A stretch of 64,000 nucleotides of DNA, taken from positions 26,804 through 90,803 of the forward strand of contig CALAJO010000025.1 of the NCBI GenBank assembly GCA_937922745.1, in the 5' to 3' direction. Within the stretch, counting starts at the first letter, position 1. Each line of letters begins with the position of its first letter. Shown here piece after piece: positions 9,851-18,540 of this stretch. This stretch comes from an uncultured cyanobacterium. Lineage in GTDB: Bacteria > Cyanobacteriota > Vampirovibrionia > Vampirovibrionales > JAGQHJ01. The translations under genes were made by a program, and so were the position numbers. The notes under the pieces were generated by a model. The model made no database searches, was not told the origin of the DNA, and worked only from the letters and a program-made list of their open reading frames with translations.

Positions 9851-10372
9851 TTAGGGCAAATAAACGTACAAATCCAGCTTGATCAAGGCTTCCAGAATAG
9901 GACTTTGATTGGGCTTGAGGTCTGCCTTATCGGAGTTTTTAAAGTTGACGGAAGTAATCCGCACCAGGGTAAACTGCTTGGGAATTTCGGCCACAAGGGC
10001 TTGCAGGGTCTTGTAGGAGCCATTGGCAATAATGGTGAGCGGCACTTTTTTGATGGCGTCTGGAAAGACCTCTGCCGGTTGTGCTTTCTGATAATCGCCC
10101 TGAACAGTGTTTATAACTGTTTTCGTTTTAGGGCCCAATGCCTCGAATTTAAGCAGCACATTTTTTTTCCAGGAGTCCGGCTGGTTTGGCACAATGCTTG
10201 GCACGGCTTGAAGTGCAGCAGGCCGATATTGGGTTGGCGTGTTTTCCATCTGCCGGTAATTCTGGTATGTGCGATACTGGGGCAGTAAAACCGCAAACGC
10301 AATTGCCGCAGAAAGCGTAAGGATCCCCAGCCCGCCGAAAAATTGCCGCCTTGCCAAGCCAATATCGCGCAT
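9851..10372 (-). CDS. PilO-like type IV pilus assembly protein
   Basis: Single N-terminal TM, follows the PilM/N-like gene with TAATG overlap; PilO-like size and topology. Confidence 0.55.
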   Translation of the reverse strand: MRDIGLARRQFFGGLGILTLSAAIAFAVLLPQYRTYQNYRQMENTPTQYRPAALQAVPSIVPNQPDSWKKNVLLKFEALGPKTKTVINTVQGDYQKAQPAEVFPDAIKKVPLTIIANGSYKTLQALVAEIPKQFTLVRITSVNFKNSDKADLKPNQSPILEALIKLDLYVYLP

Positions 10373-11793
10373 TATTTCAACTTGTCCTTTCTGTCAACCT
10401 GGCCAAAAAACTCGAAGTTGAATAGGGGCGTTTGGCCGCCAGCCGGATAAATCGTCTGCTTCAGCTTTTTGATCTGGAAAGTGGAATTCTGGGTTTCCCC
10501 TGTCAGCAAGGACAGAAACCGCTCGATCGTTGGCCGGTGGTGGGCCTTACCCGCCAAGCGAAGCTTTCCGGGAGACTGGATGAATAAGGCGTCAAACTGG
10601 ATGCCTTCAATGGCATTGCGGTTAACCCAGGCAAACAGATCTGTATACAACTGGTTTTCCCGGTGAATGTCCGCTACGGCCATATCCACCTGCGCTTCTC
10701 TCAAGGCGTATTTTTCTGCCGTTTGGCCATTTGTAAGCCACAAGTACAGGCTGCCGGCACTAACGGCAAGAAAAAGCAGGATGGAAGCCAGCAGCACAAA
10801 CTTGGGGATGACAGGCTGGTAATTGCTGTAAGGGACGGTTTCAAGCTGCTTCTGCACGATCGGCTCAATGGCGATATCCTGCATAAAGTTCCATTCGATC
10901 GGGAAGGCGACATCCCGTTTTAATGCGGCGCCCAGTGCAGAAAATGAAGGCTGCATCGGTGGCTTGCCAAACATCGGGCCCAGCATGGCCTGGCGAAGCG
11001 GGACGCCCAGGTTAAGCTTTAAAGGGTTAATCGGCAAGTTCGAATCCGGCTCCGCCCAGGCGAACCAAAAGGCTGGCGGCTTGCTATTGGCCTGCTTTAC
11101 GGCATCCTGGATGTGGTCTTCCCACGAGGGGGCATCGGCAGGCGTCGTAAAACTTTCCATATGCACCAGGTGCCGCCCTTTCCAGAGTGAAACCCACGTC
11201 AAGGATCCGGAGACGCCAAAGCAGCCCCACGCCTCGTCTTTTCCAATGCGTCGCAACAAGGCGTCCAGTACGCCGGAGGCCGCCATGGACCGTAGCACGG
11301 AAAGCGGCAACAAGTCGATCAACGTAATCTTCAACCCGGCTTCGTGGAAGGCCTGGACAACATCCCGAATCAACCGATTGCCCAGGGCTGCGTAGGCCAC
11401 GGAAGCGGATTCGCCATGCTGCCAAAGCAACTGGTATTGCAAAACCGGGGATTGCTCCTTAAAGGCCGGATTAAAAGATAACCGGCTTTCCAGTACTTCT
11501 TTGATGGAATCCTGTTCTGCCAGGTGGATGCGGCTGGTCTGGATAATCGGGGCCGAAATGGTCAGAATAACCGTATCCGTAAAGCGCGGATTGCCGATAT
11601 CCCGCATCAGCTCCCTGATGAGTTGAACAAGCGTTGGTTGATCCAGTAAGCGCTTGCTGTCGTGAGAAAGGATGGCGGAAGGCATGGTGCGCGTGGACTT
11701 CATCTCAACGGAGAAGTCCTTTGAAGAAACCCTGACGGCGCTGATATGCGTCGGGGAGATGGAGAAGCCAATCACAAATGGAGACTGATTCAC
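10372..11793 (-). CDS. PilM-like ATPase-fold protein fused to PilN-like domain
   Basis: N-terminal actin-like FVIGFSISPTHISAVRVSSKDF...; internal TM (FVLLASILLFLAVSAGSLYLWLT) then PilN-like C-terminus. Confidence 0.6.
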   Translation of the reverse strand: MNQSPFVIGFSISPTHISAVRVSSKDFSVEMKSTRTMPSAILSHDSKRLLDQPTLVQLIRELMRDIGNPRFTDTVILTISAPIIQTSRIHLAEQDSIKEVLESRLSFNPAFKEQSPVLQYQLLWQHGESASVAYAALGNRLIRDVVQAFHEAGLKITLIDLLPLSVLRSMAASGVLDALLRRIGKDEAWGCFGVSGSLTWVSLWKGRHLVHMESFTTPADAPSWEDHIQDAVKQANSKPPAFWFAWAEPDSNLPINPLKLNLGVPLRQAMLGPMFGKPPMQPSFSALGAALKRDVAFPIEWNFMQDIAIEPIVQKQLETVPYSNYQPVIPKFVLLASILLFLAVSAGSLYLWLTNGQTAEKYALREAQVDMAVADIHRENQLYTDLFAWVNRNAIEGIQFDALFIQSPGKLRLAGKAHHRPTIERFLSLLTGETQNSTFQIKKLKQTIYPAGGQTPLFNFEFFGQVDRKDKLK

Positions 11794-11807
11794 GCTTGAT
11801 TAAACAC

Positions 11808-12455
11808 CTAACGTCGTCTATCGGATAATAACCGGAGAACACTGAGAAACAGGTTAATAAAATCCAGGTACAGGGCCAGCGCCGCTGCAACATATTGATC
11901 ATCCCGGTAGCGGTGCAGCAGGTTGCTGGTGTCCACCAGGATAAAGCCGGAGAAGATTAACACCCCAGCGCCACCATATAGGGTATTGCTAATAGGCAGA
12001 TTGAAAAAGTAACCCGCCAGCCCGGTCAGCAATAGCCCAATCAGGGCAATAAACAGGAATCCTTGCAAAAAGGAAAAGTCCTTTTTGGAAATATGCACAT
12101 AAGCGCTGAGCGAGCCAAACGTAATAGCGGTAATGCCCGTCGCAACCGGAATGATGTCTCCCGCGCCGCGGGCGACATACGCATTCAGCACCGGTCCCAG
12201 GTTAACCCCGCTCAGGGCGGTAAACAGCATCAGCAAGGCCAGGTTAAGCGGGAAACTGCGCTGAAGGAACAAGCAGGCAAAAAACACCACAAACTGCAGG
12301 ATAATCAGCGGGAGGAACAAACTCGGCGGCATGGTCAGCCCGAAATACGCTCCGGCGCAACTGAATAACAAGGAAACGCCTAAGGTTGTATAAACCTTGC
12401 TGACAAAATCCGTCCGATCCTGAAGCTGGGCGGTGTTGAGTTGAATCATCGGCAT
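11808..12455 (-). CDS. Bax inhibitor-1/YccA family membrane protein
   Basis: Seven hydrophobic segments; LVDTSNLLHRY...ALALYLDFINLFLSVLRLL signature. Confidence 0.93.
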   Translation of the reverse strand: MPMIQLNTAQLQDRTDFVSKVYTTLGVSLLFSCAGAYFGLTMPPSLFLPLIILQFVVFFACLFLQRSFPLNLALLMLFTALSGVNLGPVLNAYVARGAGDIIPVATGITAITFGSLSAYVHISKKDFSFLQGFLFIALIGLLLTGLAGYFFNLPISNTLYGGAGVLIFSGFILVDTSNLLHRYRDDQYVAAALALYLDFINLFLSVLRLLSDRRR

Positions 12456-12631
12456 AGTTGTACCCGTATCACCAGAGAAAAATACTTTGTACCCCTATCA
12501 TACAATAGATTTTCGGATCGGATGCGGAACCTGCCGCCCGCCAAGGCGTGTCGAATCTCGTGCATCATATGCGGCTGTGTTATAAAATCAGCACATTCAA
12601 TTGTCATCGTTTATTCGAGGATGAATCGGAC

Positions 12632-13093
12632 ATGAGTGCAAATATACAGCCCCAGGTTTTACCGGTCGGCAGCCCAGCCCCCAACTTCAGTAATGTGCTG
12701 GCAACCGGCAATCGCAACGTCAACCTGACGGATTATCGTGGAAAATTTTTGATCATGGTGTTTTATCCCAAGGATCAGACGCCCGGTTGCACGCGGCAGC
12801 TTTGTGCCCTTAGGGATGATATCGGCATCTTTCAGGAGCTGAATACGGAAATCCTGGGAGTCAACCCGGATGGACTGGAAAGCCATGAGCGCTTCGTGGC
12901 GAAGCAAGCCTTTCCGTTTCCCATCCTGGTGGATGCAGGCGCGACAATTGCCCGGGATTATGGCGCCCTAAAACCGGAAGGCGGCATTCAGCGAACCGTT
13001 TACATCATCAATCCGCAAGGCGCTATTATTTTTGCCCAGCAAGGCATGCCGACGGATGAAGAATTGGCGGCCATCATCCGGCAATCCGCATAA
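12632..13093 (+). CDS. Peroxiredoxin (AhpC/TSA, Bcp-like)
   Basis: APNFSNVLATGNRNVNLTDYRGKFLIMVFYPKDQTPGCTRQLCALRD. Confidence 0.93.
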   Translation: MSANIQPQVLPVGSPAPNFSNVLATGNRNVNLTDYRGKFLIMVFYPKDQTPGCTRQLCALRDDIGIFQELNTEILGVNPDGLESHERFVAKQAFPFPILVDAGATIARDYGALKPEGGIQRTVYIINPQGAIIFAQQGMPTDEELAAIIRQSA

Positions 13094-13189
13094 TCCGGAT
13101 CCGTTTTTGTTTGCTCTTAACTTGTGAAAAACCAATGCGCTTCCTGCTGTTCCGCATTACAATTAAAACAGTGCAGCAAGGGCAGGGAG

Positions 13190-13678
13190 ATGCGAATGAA
13201 GGCGCGTTTAAAGCAGATTATCCTTTCTACGGGTAATATCCTGGAACATTTGGGCCTGGCGCTGATGATTGGCGGCATGCTGGCGCTGGGCGCTTTTACG
13301 GCGCCTGCTGTCTTTCACAATTTCCCGGCGGATGAGGCCGGGCGTGTGATGACCATGATCTTTCGGCGTTACGATGCGGTTTTGACCGTGAGCCTGGTGT
13401 TTATAATCCTTGGGGAAGCCTCCCGGCTTTTTATAACAGGCTTCGCCCGAAAATGGCTGTTTACCTTGCGCTACGGGGTTGCGATCCTCTTAATTGTTTT
13501 GTCCACATTGTCCCTCACCATGATTAATCCGCAGCTTGAGGCCTATCAGAAGACTGGCGTGAGACGATTCGTGGGAGAGGAAGGCAAGGACTTCGACCAG
13601 TTGCACAAGCAATCCGAGAACTTATACAAAAGCAACCTGGCCTTGGGTGTCACATTGTTGATTCTGATTTCGCTGTAG
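13190..13678 (+). CDS. DUF4149-like/TMEM205-like membrane protein
   Basis: LGLALMIGGMLALGAFTAPAVFHNFPADEAGRVMTMIFRRYDAVLTVSLVF; start within the 13124 ORF is approximate. Confidence 0.7.
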   Translation: MRMKARLKQIILSTGNILEHLGLALMIGGMLALGAFTAPAVFHNFPADEAGRVMTMIFRRYDAVLTVSLVFIILGEASRLFITGFARKWLFTLRYGVAILLIVLSTLSLTMINPQLEAYQKTGVRRFVGEEGKDFDQLHKQSENLYKSNLALGVTLLILISL

Positions 13679-13681
13679 CGA

Positions 13682-14122
13682 TTAGAACATAAACGGTTGT
13701 TGCCCAGGGAAACCGAATTGTGGCGGGTTTGCCATCGGTAAGCCACCGCCCATCTGCATCATCAGCATCCTCGGATCTATTTGAGGTTGCATCATGCCGG
13801 GATTAATGGGCATCTGTTGTTGCATCATCCGTGGATCCTGCGGAGGCATAAAAAGCAGACGCGGATCCATCGGGATTCCGCCTTGCTGGCCGCCTCCTTG
13901 CCCTAATGAGGCCAATAGCGGGAGTATATTCATAAGCAGGGGCAATAGGCTGTTGAGATTGATACCGCCTTGCAATGGCATGCCGCCGCCCTGTAGCGGA
14001 TTAAACCCCGGAAAGCAGTTCATCGGTTGCTGCTGATGGGGTGTGCAGGGGTCTTTCGGTTTCTTATGCTTGTTATCGTTGCAAACTGTGTGATGCGAAG
14101 GCTGATTACCGACCTTGGTCAT
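13682..14122 (-). CDS. Met/Gln/Pro/Gly-rich low-complexity protein
   Basis: GGGMPLQGGINLNSLLPLLMNILPLL...DPRMMQQQMPINPGMMQPQIDPRMLMMQMGGG. Confidence 0.55.
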   Translation of the reverse strand: MTKVGNQPSHHTVCNDNKHKKPKDPCTPHQQQPMNCFPGFNPLQGGGMPLQGGINLNSLLPLLMNILPLLASLGQGGGQQGGIPMDPRLLFMPPQDPRMMQQQMPINPGMMQPQIDPRMLMMQMGGGLPMANPPQFGFPGQQPFMF

Positions 14123-14349
14123 AAACTTCTCCTGTTGTTTTCTCCATTCCGTCTGACATGATTAAAAAATCATTAATAATATAAAAACATTTATTTTGAG
14201 CCTGATGTTAATGCGTTACGGATCTGTAACCAAGCATATCCAGGGCTTGCCATGGGTATCTCGACCCGATATCGTATGTGGCTGTTTTCTGAGATGTTTC
14301 CGTGAGTAGTTTACAAAACTTCAAACGCTAACAACAGAAATGCTTCAGG

Positions 14350-14856
14350 GTGCTTTATATCAGCACAAAGGATAAGCCGGGGGAGATGACCAAAGTGCCA
14401 ACTATCGGTTCGTCAATCGCATATCAACCCACTGCCTTCAATGCGCGCAGCAATGGTTTGCAGCAAGCGCACAGCAATTGCGCCTGCGCCCGCTGTTCCG
14501 AAACAGCAGCAGGCAACTTGCGGTTTGGTAATGCCAGCAGTTTTGGTAATCCCGGTGTTTACAGCTTTGCGGCCTCTTATCCCAATGCGGCAGGCGCTGC
14601 AAAAAACCAGGCCATTGCCAATCACCTGCTGCGGGAAGCTGGTCTTCAGCAAACGCTGGTACAGCCGACGTACAATTCTTTTTCTACCAGGGTTCTGGCA
14701 GATTACATGCGGTTCGGGCTGAATGCCGGCTATCACCCGGCGATGGTTGCGCAAGCCGCAACCCATATGTATAACCAGCAACGCGTCACGGCCAACCTAG
14801 GCGCGGAAGCCGTTAATATGGTGCAAAACACGCTTAACCAGCTTGGTTATTTCTAG
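14350..14856 (+). CDS. Hypothetical Ala/Asn-rich protein
   Basis: 168-aa ORF followed by a terminator; no recognised domain; start uncertain. Confidence 0.5.
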   Translation: MLYISTKDKPGEMTKVPTIGSSIAYQPTAFNARSNGLQQAHSNCACARCSETAAGNLRFGNASSFGNPGVYSFAASYPNAAGAAKNQAIANHLLREAGLQQTLVQPTYNSFSTRVLADYMRFGLNAGYHPAMVAQAATHMYNQQRVTANLGAEAVNMVQNTLNQLGYF

Positions 14857-14906
14857 GTTTCTTTCATCCCTATCTTTACTTTCTCCTCTGAAACGAATGA
14901 CACATC

Positions 14907-14937
14907 GCGCCCTGAGTAATTTGGGGCGCTTTTTTTT
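14907..14937 (+). terminator. Rho-independent terminator
   Basis: GCGCCC-tgagtaatttg-GGGCGC followed by T8. Confidence 0.8.
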
Positions 14938-15001
14938 GCGGGTCTGCCGATTTCGGATCTGCTGCCTCTCTGCTAAGATAGGGCCAATAAATCGTTTTTG
15001 G

Positions 15002-15217
15002 ATGGAGCATTGTGTGATGAAAGGCAGTTGGACGCACAGCCTGCCCCTGCCGCCAAGGCAGTATACGTGTCGGCATCCCGGTTGCTGCCAATCTGTCCAG
15101 TCCGGCGAGGGGTGGCCTTTTCTCAAGGATGACCAGTACGAGATCTGGTTTATCTATATTTGCCCGCAATGCAACCGCCCCACGTTTTTTGACCATTACG
15201 AAAACAGGGTTCCCTAG
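15002..15217 (+). CDS. Small zinc-ribbon-like protein, possibly a truncated DUF4145-type N-terminus
   Basis: YTCRHPGCCQ...YICPQCNRPTFFD Cys pairs; short ORF. Confidence 0.4.
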   Translation: MEHCVMKGSWTHSLPLPPRQYTCRHPGCCQSVQSGEGWPFLKDDQYEIWFIYICPQCNRPTFFDHYENRVP

Positions 15218-15581
15218 CCAGAGCCGACTTTTACCAGTTTACGAAGATTGGCCGTTACATATCTTAAGTAACTGTCATCCGCATGGGTTGAGGGGGCTTT
15301 ATATGGGTACAAGAGACAACGCAGCCCACACGAGGAGCCCTCACTTGACGCCAATTAACACCTTGTACCAGTTTGTTTTCAAGTCCCTTCTTATCCGGGC
15401 AGGCCTTCCTGCGATAAATCGCACGCCGAATAAGCCGCTTTAAACACCCTAAAAATATTTCACACAGAAGACCCAGGTCATTGTGCAAGGCAAACAACCG
15501 CTGCACAAACCGCCGACACGGGGAAAAATAACTAACTTTCAAAAACAGGTTTTCTTTCTCCTCCTATAACGAATGACGCAG

Positions 15582-15632
15582 GGCGCTCCATTTTCTTCCC
15601 CCCTAAACCGATGGAGCGCCTTTTCTTTTTTT
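15582..15632 (+). terminator. Rho-independent terminator
   Basis: GGCGCTCCAT...ATGGAGCGCC perfect 10-bp stem then TTTTCTTTTTTT. Confidence 0.8.
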
Positions 15633-15639
15633 AAGGAGA

Positions 15640-16200
15640 TTAAACGATATCTTTCACAACCGTATCATCCGCTTGAAGTGACGTTTTTGCCTTCATCAAC
15701 AGGTCGGTCACTTCGCGCACTGCCCCCCGTCCACCAGGGTTTTCCGTAATTAAATGGACGACTTCCTTGACTTCGTCCACGGCATCCGCCGGACAAATGG
15801 CCAGGCCGGCCCGCTCCAGGACGGGAATATCCGGCGTATCGTCTCCAATGTAGGCAATCTCGTTGAAATATAGGCCCAGCTCGGTCATCAGGGAGTCCAG
15901 GACAGGCAATTTTTTCTTGATGCCTTGGAAGACGTACCGAATCCCTAACTCATCCGCGCGACGCTGGGTGATGGGAGAATTCCGGCCGGTAATCAGCGCA
16001 ATCTGCATCCCGGAATGGGCGAGCATCGCGATGCCATGGCCGTCTTTGACGTTAAAAATTTTCAATTCCCGCCCGTCCTCGGTATAAATGATTTCGCCGT
16101 TGGTCAACACCCCGTCCACATCCATCACCAGCAGGCGGATCTCACGCGCTTTTTCCTGTATGCGATCCGGACTCTTGAGAAAGTGCATGTGGGCCTTCAT
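15640..16200 (-). CDS. kdsC: KdsC family HAD phosphatase (3-deoxy-D-manno-octulosonate 8-phosphate phosphatase)
   Basis: LLVMDVDGVLTNGEIIY, ITGRNSPI, AYIGDDTPDIPVL. Confidence 0.93.
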   Translation of the reverse strand: MKAHMHFLKSPDRIQEKAREIRLLVMDVDGVLTNGEIIYTEDGRELKIFNVKDGHGIAMLAHSGMQIALITGRNSPITQRRADELGIRYVFQGIKKKLPVLDSLMTELGLYFNEIAYIGDDTPDIPVLERAGLAICPADAVDEVKEVVHLITENPGGRGAVREVTDLLMKAKTSLQADDTVVKDIV

Positions 16201-16260
16201 CCTGTCTCTTGGAGCAATGACCCTATTTTATCCCAAATGCCGATCGCGTCCAGATAACAA

Positions 16261-16974
16261 TTAATCATTCTTTCCAGAGCTGAACGGGCTGAAGTCCTGC
16301 ATCATCTGGTTCATCATCATGGTGCTTAAAACCTGCGGCGAAATGCCGGGACGTTGTTCACCCGGCTTTCCGGCTCCCATCTGTCCTTGCAGCAGCGACA
16401 TCATCATGGGGTTAAAGCCCCCTCCGCCACCGCCTCCCCCGCCCATGGAGCCAAGAAGCATCATCGCCTGGAGCATCTGCGGATCCATTGTGCCAAACGG
16501 GGTTTGCTGCGGTTGGGCATTCTGTTGCGGTTGTACGCCTGGAAAAACGTTTGATTGGACATAATTGGAAGGATCGGGTTGGGCCGCGGGCTTTTGGGCA
16601 GCCGCCTGCGGCGCCTGGAACTGGGGTGGGGAATCCAGCTTATCCAGCGGCGGCAAATATTCAATGCCTTTACCGGCCAGCTTTGCGGCTTCCGAAGCCG
16701 GGTTAACCCGGATAACGGTTTGATAGGTCTCCCGCGCCTCTTTAAACTTCCCCATCTGCGCCAGGCTAATGGCGTAATAATAGAGAATCTCCTGGTTGTC
16801 CGGCGCTGATTTGGCAAGATCCTTGAATAGCTTGGTGGATTTATCGTACTGCCCGTTACGGTAATAGGACACGCCGGTTTCATAGTCCCCTTGCAAAGCC
16901 TGTGGAATATCGGCTAGTGCTGCGGTCGACAGCAGGTTCAAGGTCATTAGGATGGGTAGCGCTTTCTTCATCAT
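16261..16974 (-). CDS. Secreted TPR protein with Gln/Met/Gly-rich C-terminal tail
   Basis: Signal peptide; YRNGQYDKSTKLFKDLAKSAPDNQEILYYYAISLAQMGKFKEARETYQ; G9 tract and Met-rich tail. Confidence 0.75.
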   Translation of the reverse strand: MMKKALPILMTLNLLSTAALADIPQALQGDYETGVSYYRNGQYDKSTKLFKDLAKSAPDNQEILYYYAISLAQMGKFKEARETYQTVIRVNPASEAAKLAGKGIEYLPPLDKLDSPPQFQAPQAAAQKPAAQPDPSNYVQSNVFPGVQPQQNAQPQQTPFGTMDPQMLQAMMLLGSMGGGGGGGGGFNPMMMSLLQGQMGAGKPGEQRPGISPQVLSTMMMNQMMQDFSPFSSGKND

Positions 16975-17339
16975 CGGATGGATTCCTCTTAAGGCTGGTG
17001 TTTCCTGATCTCAGTATGCTGTGTTTTTGCCAAAATGCAGCCTGTATTTGGAGGAATTAACAGCAGTAAGCCGGGCGACACATTCCCATGATTTTATTAA
17101 GGTTGACGATAACATATCACAACGGATTTATTTACTGTTTTTATAATTATAGAATTGATGAGTTCTCTCTTATTGGTTAGGATCTTGAGGATAGGAGTCT
17201 CGCCAAAAGTTTTACAATCCGCTTTTCCAGCCTTGCTGAATTGATTTTGCTGATAGCGTCAGCTTTTCGGTTTGGGCCTGGATTGGCGCAGCCTCATCAA
17301 AATTTTACGCCTAAGCACAAAACACCAGGAGGATTGGAT

Positions 17340-17828
17340 ATGAATATTCCTGTTCTTTGTAATACGCCTGCGTGCAATACCCCTTCTGCCGCAGGGAATG
17401 CATGTGCCCCAACGTATAAGCCGGAACCACCCAAATTGGCGCCAGGCTATTGCAATACTTCGGATTGTGTCGATATCGGGTTGCCGACCAAGAATAACCT
17501 GGAATCCATCGTCAGTGCGGCGCTCAATTCCGTCAGGATGGAGACTGCGGCGTTTACTCCTGTGCAGCCAGCCCGGGTGAAGAAGGCCAATCCCATTAAT
17601 CTTTCTCGTTTTGTACCAATGCAAGTAAAGGATGCTGCCAATGGAATTAAGGAAGCTGCAAAAGGTGTTGCGCAATACGTTGCGGAGAATCCTGGAAAAT
17701 CTGCGGCCGCGGCGGCAGGGATTGGCGTTACAACAGCAATATGCCCCCATATGGGTGCATTGACGGCTGCTTCCCTGGCCATGTCGCTTATCGACAAACT
17801 GAGCCAAGGGAAACCCATGGCTGCGTAG
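17340..17828 (+). CDS. Hypothetical protein with Cys-rich N-terminus (CNTPACNTP...CNTSDC)
   Basis: ATG 17340 preceded by AGGAGG; strong terminator follows. Confidence 0.6.
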   Translation: MNIPVLCNTPACNTPSAAGNACAPTYKPEPPKLAPGYCNTSDCVDIGLPTKNNLESIVSAALNSVRMETAAFTPVQPARVKKANPINLSRFVPMQVKDAANGIKEAAKGVAQYVAENPGKSAAAAAGIGVTTAICPHMGALTAASLAMSLIDKLSQGKPMAA

Positions 17829-17843
17829 GTCTAAAAAGCAAGC

Positions 17844-17875
17844 AAAAAGCCCTTCTAAACAGAAGGGCTTTTTTT
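17844..17875 (+). terminator. Rho-independent terminator
   Basis: AAAAAGCCCTTCT-aaac-AGAAGGGCTTTTT. Confidence 0.9.
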
Positions 17876-17886
17876 ATGGATGTTCT

Positions 17887-18375
17887 TTATCTTCGGCCTT
17901 TAAAGAGCCAACCGAATAACTGGTTGGAAAGGCAGTATTGCTGCATTAACTCGCTTAATTCCTGAATGATTGCCCTAAGTTCCTCATCGTTGTTGAGTTT
18001 TTGTAGTTCGGCTTCGAAGTACATAATCAGCACGGCCCGGTGCAGTTGAATATCTTTGTACGGAAAGCGTGCCTTGCGTAGAGATTTAAGAACAATAGCC
18101 AGTTCCTTTTCTTTCTCTTCCCATTTACCCGCCTGTGCCGCCATAGCCAAATGATGCATGTACATCGGCTTGCCAGATCGGTTCTGGGTTAACCAGGGCT
18201 GGAGTTTTTCAACAATTACATCCTCAGCCTTGCGTAATGCTCTAAAAGGCAGTTTCTTGGCCACTTTTTCAGGAGGTGCCTTACACTCACTCGCAGCAAA
18301 AGCAACCGTTTCAGAAGGCGGTCGATATTCAGAAATTACCTGGGAATGAATAGGACGGTACCCTGTAAGACGCAT
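17887..18375 (-). CDS. Hypothetical helical protein
   Basis: 162-aa ORF, no recognised domain. Confidence 0.5.
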   Translation of the reverse strand: MRLTGYRPIHSQVISEYRPPSETVAFAASECKAPPEKVAKKLPFRALRKAEDVIVEKLQPWLTQNRSGKPMYMHHLAMAAQAGKWEEKEKELAIVLKSLRKARFPYKDIQLHRAVLIMYFEAELQKLNNDEELRAIIQELSELMQQYCLSNQLFGWLFKGRR

Positions 18376-18540
18376 AATAACCCATCCAATAAAACATGCT
18401 GATTTGCTGATGAACTAAAACAAAGGGCTTTCAAGAATTGACTAATGTAACAAAGTCTTAAGAATATCTTAGGGATAGCGCAATTATATCCTTTAGATTG
18501 TTTTTATTAATACATAGATGTGAACGGAGTGTGTCAGCAG

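Noticed and set aside
16429-16445. Repeat-like GGCGG/CCGCC tract
   Set aside because: Encodes a poly-glycine stretch in the TPR protein tail; not a separate element.
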